A stretch of 64,000 bases of DNA from positions 4,526,001 through 4,590,000 of the forward strand of contig NZ_JAUSXN010000001.1 of assembly GCF_030816015.1 (NCBI RefSeq), in the 5' to 3' direction. Position 1 is the first letter of the stretch, and each line of letters opens with the position of its first letter. A program made the position numbers and the translations under genes. The notes beneath the pieces are model-generated. The model was not told the DNA's origin and did not search any database. It was given only the letters and a program-made list of their open reading frames with translations. This document shows, in pieces, positions 44,801-51,572 of the stretch. Source of the DNA: Pedobacter sp. W3I1 (GTDB lineage Bacteria; Bacteroidota; Bacteroidia; Sphingobacteriales; Sphingobacteriaceae).

Positions 44801-47800
44801 GCGGGGGGCTCCTCAGCGCCGGCGGAGGCTTAGCGACGATCAATACGAATACGCTCACATTTAACCCGACAACCGATTTTAAACCGGGAGAAACCATACG
44901 GGCCACGATAACCAAAGCAGTTAACAGTAATGGAGATAACCCGGTACGTGCGCAAGTCTTTCAATTTACAGCCGCGGCCAGCACAGGGCCGGGCACTTTT
45001 TTAGCAGGATCAACTTTTGCTGTTGGAGCTGGCCCAGCTGTTCTTGCCACAGGAGATGTTGATGGCGACGGCGACCTGGATGCAATAGTTTCTTCACCCG
45101 GCAGTTCAGGGGCAAGCGTCCGCCTGAATGACGGCACTGGTAATTTTAGCGGCACCACCCTGGTAACAGGCGGCGCAGGAACACGACAAATTGAACTTGC
45201 AGACCTTGATGGCGACGGCGACCTGGATATGGTCATGGCAAATGCAACATCAGCACCTAACCCTACCGTTAGCGTCAGGTTTAATAACGGAACAGGCATT
45301 TTTAGCGGCGGTACCAACTACCCACTGTCGATCCTGGCATTAAGTGTTACCCTAGGAGACGTTGATGGTGATGGCGATCTGGACCTGTTGGTAGGAGATC
45401 AGGCCGCAGTATGGATGAGGTTAAACAATGGATCAGGGAGTTTCGCTGCTGGGATTGCTATATCTGGTGGCGTAAGTTCTAACGCCCTCTTACTTGATAT
45501 AGACAACGACGGCGATCTTGATCTGGCTTTCACACAAGGCCCGACGCTTATTGTTCGCTTTAACAATGGAGACGGCACTTTTGATACAACAACAGCAAGT
45601 TACTCCGGCCGAAATGGCGGCCTCGTGGCGGGCGATGTAGATGGTGACGGCGATATCGATTTGATAAATTATCAGTATGGAGTAGCCATAAATAATCTAT
45701 TGCTGTTTCGGAATGCTGGTACAGGAGTGTTGACCAGCAACGTAGTACCCATTGCACCAGCTAGTTTAACACAATTGGCGTTTGGAGACATAGACGGCGA
45801 TGGCGATCTGGATCTTCTGGGGAGCGATGCGTCGGCAACTAGCGGATTTATCGTGATGCGCAATAGTGGTACAGGCACATTTGCTGCTTCGGCATCATAC
45901 GGTGCAAAAGGGACTTCCCTGGCAATGGGTGATCTTGATGGCGATGGCGATCTTGATGCCTTGTTTAGCGATGAGGCTGGGGGGAGCGGCACTACCGTGC
46001 AGGTTTTGCTCAATAGCAGCGCAGACCTTACCAACCTTGTTTTAAGCTCCGGCACCTTATCACCAGTCTTCGCGCCAGCTACAACTTCTTACACCGCTTC
46101 GGTGGGCAATGCCACCAACAGCATTACGCTTACCCCAACAGTAAGCGATGCTGCTGCAACGGTAACGGTTAATGGAACAACGGTTGCCTCGGGCAGTCCA
46201 TCGGCAGCCATTCCATTGGCAGTAGGCAGTAATACGATAACCACGGTTGTAACAGCACCCAACGGTACCACTACAAAAACATATACCGTAACGGTAACAA
46301 GGGGAGCTTCGACCAATGTCGATCTTGTCAACCTCGTGCTAAGTTCTGGCACACTGGCGCCAGTCTTTGCACCGATCACCACTTCCTATACCGCTTCGGT
46401 GGGCAATGCCACAACCAGCATCACCCTTACCCCAACGGCTAGCGAAGCGAGTGCGACGGTAACAGTGAATGGCACAGCCGTAACTTCGGGCAGCGCATCG
46501 CCAGCCATTCCACTAACGGTCGGCAATAACACCATTACTACCATTGTAACGGCATCGGACGGTACCACCACGAAAACCTATACCGTAACTGTAACTCGTG
46601 CATCATCTGCCAACGCAGACCTTGCCGGCCTTGTACTGAACTCGGGAACCCTGTCTCCAGCCTTCGCGCCAGCGACCACCTCCTATACCGCTTCGGTGGG
46701 CAATGCAACAACCAGCATTACTGTTACGCCTACAACCAGCGATGCCACTGCAACGGTAACCGTGAACGGAACCATTGTTGCATCCGGCAGTCCATCGGCA
46801 GCCATTCCATTGGCGGTTGGCAGCAATGCGATTACCACCGTGGTAACCGCACAGAACGGTACCACAAAAACCTATAACGTAACCGTAACCCGGGCGGCTT
46901 CGGCTAATGCAGACCTTGCCAACCTTACACTAAGTTCGGGCACCTTGTTGCCAGCCTTTGCGCCAGCGACTACCTCTTACACCGCTTCGGTGGGCAATGC
47001 AACAACCAGCATTACTGTTACCCCCACAACAAGCGATGCCACTGCAACAGTAACCGTAAACGGAACAACGGTTGCTTCCGGCAGCACATCGGCAGCCATT
47101 CCATTGGCGGTTGGCAGCAACACGATTACCACCGCGGTAACCGCACAGAACGGTACCACAAAAATTTATACCGTAACGATAACCAGGGGAGCTTCGGCCA
47201 ATACCAACCTCGCCAACCTTACACTAAGTTCGGGTACTTTATCGCCAGCCTTTGCACCAGCGACTACCTCTTACACCGCTTCGGTGGGCAATGCCACCAC
47301 CAGCATCACCCTCACCCCTACGGTGAGCGATGCCACTGCAACGGTAAGGGTGAACGGAACAACGGTTGTGTCGGGCAATCCATCGGCAGCTATTCCATTG
47401 GCGGTAGGCAGCAATACGATTACCACGGTTGTAACCGCACCCGACGGTACCACCACAAAAACCTATACCGTAACGGTAACCCGAGCCACTTCTGCCAATG
47501 CCGATCTTGCCAACCTAGTGCTCAGTCCAGGCACCCTATCGCCAGCTTTTGCACCGGCCACCACTTCTTATGCCGCTTCGGTGGGCAATGCCACCACCAG
47601 CATCACCCTCACCCCTACGGTGAACGATGCCACTGCAACGGTAAGGGTGAACGGAACAACGGTTGTGTCGGGCAATCCGTCGGCAGCCATTCCATTGGCG
47701 GTTGGCAGCAATACGATTACCACCGTGGTAACCGCACAGAACGGTACCACAAAAACATATACCGTAACGGTAACACGTGCAGCTACGGCCAATGCAGACC

Positions 47801-50235
47801 TGTCTGCGCTTACACTGAGTGCTGGAGCGTTATCACCGGCCTTTTCGCCAGCGACTATTTCCTATACCGCATCTGTGGGGAATGCCACCACCAGCATTAC
47901 TGTTACGCCTACAATCACCGACGCCACTGCAACGGTAACCGTGAACGGAGCAGCTGTTGCTTCCGGCAATCCATCGGCAGCCATTCCATTAGTGGTTGGC
48001 ACCAACACCATAACCATAGTTGTGGCCGCTCAGGATGGTACCACTACAAAAACATATACAGTAACGGTAACCCGGGCAATTGGCACCCAGACTATTACGT
48101 TTTCGCCCACCAATACAAAAATTTATGGCGATGCACCCTACGATCCAAGTGCTACTAGCAGCAACTCGGCCATACCAATTACGTACACCAGTAGTAACAC
48201 CGCCGTTGCAACGGTTTCAAATGGTTTGATCCAGATTGTTGGCGCAGGCACTACAACAATTACAGCCGCTCAAGCTGGAAATGCAAATTATGCTCCTGCA
48301 AGTGCCGATCAGTCGCTTACCGTTCAGCCCAAAATGCTAACAATTACCGCCAACGAACGTAGCAAGATATACGGACAAAGCCTCCCATCATCGACTACTA
48401 CCACTACGGCATTCACCGTAGCAGGGTTGGTGGGGCAGGAAACCGTTAGCCAGGTGACCATTGGCTATGGAGCTGGTGCACCAGCCAGTGCTGTGGTAAA
48501 CACCTATCCAGGGTCGATTGTGCCTTCGGCCGCGATTGGCTCAAATGGCTTTGTTAATACGAATTATAGCATCAGCTACATCGCCAACAACCTAGTAGTT
48601 ACTAGGGCGGCGCTTAACATTACCGCAGCCAACCGCACTAAAATCTATGGGGATGAAGTGGTGTTTGCTGGAAACGAGTTTACCAGTACAGGTCTTGTAA
48701 ACGGTAACAGCGTGAGTTCAGTTACTTTGAATAGTACTGGCGTAGTAAGTACGGCATCTGTAACGGGCTCGCCTTACGCCATAGTGCCATCCTCAGCTGT
48801 GGGTTCTGGCTTAGAAAATTACACGATCAATTATGTCAACGGCAGCTTAACCGTAAATCGGAAAGCGCTGCTTATCACAGCCGATAATAAAACCAGGCCT
48901 TATGGTTCGCCAAACCCGCCATTAACCGCCAGTTACCAAGGGCTCATTACAGGCGAAAACAGTTCAGTATTAACTACACAACCAACCATCACCACTTTCG
49001 CCACCGCTAATTCGCCGGTGGGCAATTATCCCATTACGGTATCGGGCGCCACATCGCCCAATTATGTGATCAGCTACGCAAACGGGATACTTACAGTTAC
49101 ACCGGCTGCCCCAACAGATATTGTTCTCACCGCAGAAACGCTATATGAAAATAGGCCATTAGGTACGCTCGCTGGATTATTAAGCTCAACAGCTGTCGAT
49201 CCTTCGGCAACGTACACATACATCCTGGTTGCCGGAAGCGGATCGACAGACAATGCAGCTTTTAGTATTTCAGGCAACCGTTTGTTAACCGCACAGGCTT
49301 TCAACTACGAAAGCAAATCTATCTATAACATCAGGATCCGGACCAGCAATAATCAGAACCAATGGTTCGAGAAAGCATTTACGATTGTTGTTACGGATGT
49401 GAACGAGGAGCCTACGCTTGCTGCAATTGCTGATAGAAATATCTGCGCTAACAGCGATCAACAAACTGTGCAGCTGAGCGGAATAAGTACGGGCCCGGAA
49501 TCGGCCCAAACGGCTGCCCTAACTGTAAGCGCCACTAACATGAATATGTTCGATCAGCTTACCGTAACGATGGGTACGGGGGGCGCCGCAACGCTTAATT
49601 ATCGGCTAAAAGGCAATGCTAGCGGTTCGAATGCTGTAATGGTTACGGTTAAAGACAATGGTGGAACGGCTAATGGAGGTACAGATACTTATAGTAGGAC
49701 TTTTACCTTAAACGTGCTACCATTGCCTTCGCTAAGCATCGTTGCCTCACAGGGAACAACAATAAGCAAGGGTACTACACAAACATTAACGGCCAGCGGA
49801 GCCAATAGTTATGCATGGAGCAACGCTGCCGGGATTATTAATGGGCAGAACACATCTTCACTCACTGTGCGACCTACAGAAACTACCACCTACACCGTAA
49901 CAGGCACCAATATCTCTGGCTGTACCACCTCGCAGTCTATTACCATTAATGTGCTAGTTGACTACAACCTAGTGGCCAATAACGTACTCACCCCGAACGG
50001 CGACGGTTTTAATGATGTGCTCTTTTTCCAGAATATAGATGTATACCCAATTAATGTGATCAAGATTTTTGATCGCGGAGGCAGATTGCTTTATACGAAA
50101 AATGGCTATCAGAACGAATGGGATGGTACCATAAACGGAACGGCACTGACCGAGGATACCTATTATTATATCATTGAGTTAGGCAAGGGGATTAGTCCGA
50201 AGAAAGGCTTTATCACCGTAATAAGAAGAAAATAG
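41845..50235 (+). CDS. Giant T9SS-secreted adhesin-like protein, 2796 aa
   Basis: Signal peptide to about residue 44 (SARAQ). Domains in order: Big_5/SbsA-like Ig (45-135); first FG-GAP block with seven DxDxDG calcium loops (150-490); IPT/TIG domain (487-570); second FG-GAP block, seven loops (590-950); second Big_5 (950-1045); third FG-GAP block, seven loops (1050-1392); seven cadherin-like beta-sandwich repeats of 98-99 residues (1393-2080); Big_2-like domain (2082-2162); three MBG repeats (2163-2420); cadherin- and Ig-like modules (2421-2700); and a type B sorting domain (2706-2796; NVLTPNGDGFNDVLFF, IKIFDRGGRLLYTKNGYQNE). The last part marks it for type IX export to the surface, with the PorP/SprF protein next door. 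Likely a calcium-stiffened adhesin or gliding-type protein. Confidence 0.92.
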   Translation: MKIRTHFLFTQFVHNFFAFLSNFQKKPRLLFILLIFVGTSARAQLTVTSRSPVRNTNIATPAGNIVLNFNGNFPVGTAGDLRVFSAESGGRKTGAASSGGSNILTFNPATNFKPGELVNVTVPSSILGAGKKEVYQFRAAARSGPGTFQLNSTFTVGAGPLSLAPGDVDGDGDLDIVSSTYGASSASLRLNNGSGSFSGNIEIPLGSQPQAVKLADLDGDGDLDLISANRDNLATAVSVRFNNGTGTFGGGLDYAMSGIGYDVTLGDVDGDGDLDLAASLANMVSIRLNDGNGHFSGGSDFISLNNAQVVLSDMDSDGDLDVAFATQASKLIVRFNDGSGVFSGTAEYASTNYHVTAGDVDGDGDIDLLTSGQGIGGILLFRNNGIGSLSSNTLNTALDNAFSATLADIDGDGDLDVLSGSFENKNALQVLKNDGTGAFGAGTRYGNRGLTVATGDMDNDGDIDVLHGDFNGSSGTTVSVLLSIEAPVITAFTPISTVAGANVTITGTGFSTTPTNNVVFFGATQATVSGANTSGTSLIVTVPAGATHAPITVLNTGTHLGAYSPKLFLPVFSPGKASISPADLGPRITLPAGTQPRFVAIADLNADSKPELIVVNQGSRFISVFKSSGAAGTLVFDTKIDFLVGLLPLSIKIADIDGDGRPDLVVANGGSVSASVLLNTSTAGSISFAPRADFPVTASHVGMGIGDLDGDGKPDLVVPNNNMDILTILRNTSSPGVASFAPPITLTAGNYPALVEVNDLDGDGKADLAVTNSNSNDLSIFRNTSTPGLITFGAPINLATGTTPYGLSSGDLNGDGRIDLAVANTGSATISVFVNTSLPGVMAFAGKADFATAVDPFSVAIADINGDGRPELVSANRSSDNISVLRNTGTLASFPRLDFVTGSNPQGLAMGDLDADGRPEVVVTDYQANTISVFRNNAFPLDITGVSPPKNEQNAPRASNVVATFNKPLTTDAASLGAIKVFSNQRGGLLSAGGGLATINTNTLTFNPTTDFKPGETIRATITKAVNSNGDNPVRAQVFQFTAAASTGPGTFLAGSTFAVGAGPAVLATGDVDGDGDLDAIVSSPGSSGASVRLNDGTGNFSGTTLVTGGAGTRQIELADLDGDGDLDMVMANATSAPNPTVSVRFNNGTGIFSGGTNYPLSILALSVTLGDVDGDGDLDLLVGDQAAVWMRLNNGSGSFAAGIAISGGVSSNALLLDIDNDGDLDLAFTQGPTLIVRFNNGDGTFDTTTASYSGRNGGLVAGDVDGDGDIDLINYQYGVAINNLLLFRNAGTGVLTSNVVPIAPASLTQLAFGDIDGDGDLDLLGSDASATSGFIVMRNSGTGTFAASASYGAKGTSLAMGDLDGDGDLDALFSDEAGGSGTTVQVLLNSSADLTNLVLSSGTLSPVFAPATTSYTASVGNATNSITLTPTVSDAAATVTVNGTTVASGSPSAAIPLAVGSNTITTVVTAPNGTTTKTYTVTVTRGASTNVDLVNLVLSSGTLAPVFAPITTSYTASVGNATTSITLTPTASEASATVTVNGTAVTSGSASPAIPLTVGNNTITTIVTASDGTTTKTYTVTVTRASSANADLAGLVLNSGTLSPAFAPATTSYTASVGNATTSITVTPTTSDATATVTVNGTIVASGSPSAAIPLAVGSNAITTVVTAQNGTTKTYNVTVTRAASANADLANLTLSSGTLLPAFAPATTSYTASVGNATTSITVTPTTSDATATVTVNGTTVASGSTSAAIPLAVGSNTITTAVTAQNGTTKIYTVTITRGASANTNLANLTLSSGTLSPAFAPATTSYTASVGNATTSITLTPTVSDATATVRVNGTTVVSGNPSAAIPLAVGSNTITTVVTAPDGTTTKTYTVTVTRATSANADLANLVLSPGTLSPAFAPATTSYAASVGNATTSITLTPTVNDATATVRVNGTTVVSGNPSAAIPLAVGSNTITTVVTAQNGTTKTYTVTVTRAATANADLSALTLSAGALSPAFSPATISYTASVGNATTSITVTPTITDATATVTVNGAAVASGNPSAAIPLVVGTNTITIVVAAQDGTTTKTYTVTVTRAIGTQTITFSPTNTKIYGDAPYDPSATSSNSAIPITYTSSNTAVATVSNGLIQIVGAGTTTITAAQAGNANYAPASADQSLTVQPKMLTITANERSKIYGQSLPSSTTTTTAFTVAGLVGQETVSQVTIGYGAGAPASAVVNTYPGSIVPSAAIGSNGFVNTNYSISYIANNLVVTRAALNITAANRTKIYGDEVVFAGNEFTSTGLVNGNSVSSVTLNSTGVVSTASVTGSPYAIVPSSAVGSGLENYTINYVNGSLTVNRKALLITADNKTRPYGSPNPPLTASYQGLITGENSSVLTTQPTITTFATANSPVGNYPITVSGATSPNYVISYANGILTVTPAAPTDIVLTAETLYENRPLGTLAGLLSSTAVDPSATYTYILVAGSGSTDNAAFSISGNRLLTAQAFNYESKSIYNIRIRTSNNQNQWFEKAFTIVVTDVNEEPTLAAIADRNICANSDQQTVQLSGISTGPESAQTAALTVSATNMNMFDQLTVTMGTGGAATLNYRLKGNASGSNAVMVTVKDNGGTANGGTDTYSRTFTLNVLPLPSLSIVASQGTTISKGTTQTLTASGANSYAWSNAAGIINGQNTSSLTVRPTETTTYTVTGTNISGCTTSQSITINVLVDYNLVANNVLTPNGDGFNDVLFFQNIDVYPINVIKIFDRGGRLLYTKNGYQNEWDGTINGTALTEDTYYYIIELGKGISPKKGFITVIRRK
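46021..48087 (+). repeat. Seven tandem ~295-bp repeats coding for cadherin-like domains
   Basis: Units begin at 46021, 46318, 46615, 46909, 47203, 47500 and 47794, with lengths of 297, 297, 294, 294, 297, 294 and about 294. Length differs by one threonine codon in the TTTKTY segment. Shared parts include SYTASVGNATTSIT, TVTVNGT and AIPLAVGSNTITT. Neighbouring units are highly alike at the DNA level, so the array can expand or shrink by recombination. Confidence 0.92.
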
Positions 50236-50243
50236 TAGAAAGC

Positions 50244-51162
50244 ATGAAAACAAGTCAAAGCAATACCAATATGTGCCAAGTCAAATTTCTGTTAATGTTT
50301 TTCGTCGTCGCGTTTACCTCGTTAAAGGTTAGCGCGCAGCTTAATCCAATGGGATCCGCTTACTTTAGCAATCAATACCTTATTAACCCAGCCATGGCGG
50401 GGCTTAAGGAACAACTGAACTTAACCGCGGCAATAAGGCAACAGTTTAGTAGTATCCCCGGTTCTCCTTTTAGCCAGGCGTTTACCGCCGATTACGGGTT
50501 TACGAGCAGAGCTGCAGTGGCATTACTCGTATATAATGATCGGGCGGGAGTTCTTAGGAATACGCATGCCTCGGGGACATTTGCTTATCACCTCCCCTTA
50601 GGCGCTAGCGATAAGCTCAGTTTTGGGATTTCATTGGGCGTGGCAAATGACCAGATCAACAACTCTGAAGTAAATGGCGATATCAACGACCCGGACCTGA
50701 TGGATGTAAATAGGCGCGAAACCTATATCGATGGTGATTTTGGAACTGCATACACCAGTGGAGGATTGCAGGTCCAGATTGCTCTGCCCAATATGAAGCA
50801 CCTTTTTGAGAAAGACAGTTATGAAGTAGCAGATCGATCTATATTTTTTTCGGCCATTAGCTACCGTTTAACCACAGGCCTTGGTATACTTGAGCCGAAA
50901 ATTGCCTATCGCGGCATCGAGGGCTACCACAATATCTTTGATATCGGGGCAAACCTAGAACTGGAAGCGGGCACCATACATAAGCGGCCTTAACCTGTTC
51001 GGTATTTACCACAGCACCCGGAGTGCCACCATTGGCATCGGAATGAACTGGAACAACTCTTTTTCATTTAACGGTATGTATACGACTAGTACTTCACCCC
51101 TTCAGGGCTATACCAATGGCGATTTCGAATTGAGCATAGGCCTGAGCCTCTTTAAACGATAG
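50244..51162 (+). pseudogene. PorP/SprF-type T9SS outer-membrane protein, one frameshift
   Basis: The first 249 residues are a clear PorP/SprF protein: signal peptide ending KVSAQ, LNPMGSAYFSNQYLINPAMA, the barrel repeats, and ILEPKIAYRGIEGYHNIFDI. The frame then ends early at 50993. One base removed near 50982 (CATAAGCGG) restores GLNLFGIYHSTRSATIGIGM and SIGLSLFKR to a stop at 51160-51162, giving about 305 residues, the usual length. PorP/SprF partners are specific for the neighbouring type B-tagged giant protein, so this break, if real, may block export. Confidence 0.85.
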
Positions 51163-51572
51163 CTGGGAAATCGTCGAGCTGCCCTCGTTTGTGCCGCATT
51201 AAAGAATGCGATGGCAAAATTCCTGAAAAAGTTCGAGTTGCCAATCGATGCCGGCTAAATCCGGGTTTACCTGATATTTGTATGCAGGATGTTTTTCTGG
51301 TAATGTCATTTTTAGGTGTCGAATACTGTGGAGGGATAAAACGAACTATTAAGATTGCGCTAAAAAACGGGCTTTAACAACCAGTAACTAACGGCATAAC
51401 GCAACAACGGGATAACACTTTGGAATGGCCGCTGTGCGGTCATTCCGCGCTAAAGCAACCATTATTGCGTCAGTAAATGTAGCCAGTATCAGGCAGATCA
51501 AAAGCCACTCAAAAGAATGCAATTTTCTCATCACCATTAATAACCATCCTTAACCGACGAAAGTTTTTAAAG
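51163..51572. other. Convergent gap with a strong hairpin
   Basis: No gene is convincing. The hairpin at 51422-51446 is listed separately. Confidence 0.5.
51422..51446. other. Eleven-base stem-loop in the convergent gap
   Basis: GGAATGGCCGC pairs with GCGGTCATTCC (one G-T pair) around TGT. No T-run follows on either strand, so it is not a standard intrinsic terminator. Confidence 0.5.

Noticed and set aside
46089..47792. Several minus-strand open frames of 60-97 codons in the repeat array
   Set aside because: They repeat with the unit period and are the reverse of the adhesin coding sequence.
46021..48087. Regular ~295-bp repeats as a CRISPR array
   Set aside because: Units are long, have no short repeat/spacer pattern and code in frame for cadherin-like domains.
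51189..51377. Short open frame after the PorP/SprF gene
   Set aside because: Needs a TTG start and shows no recognisable features.
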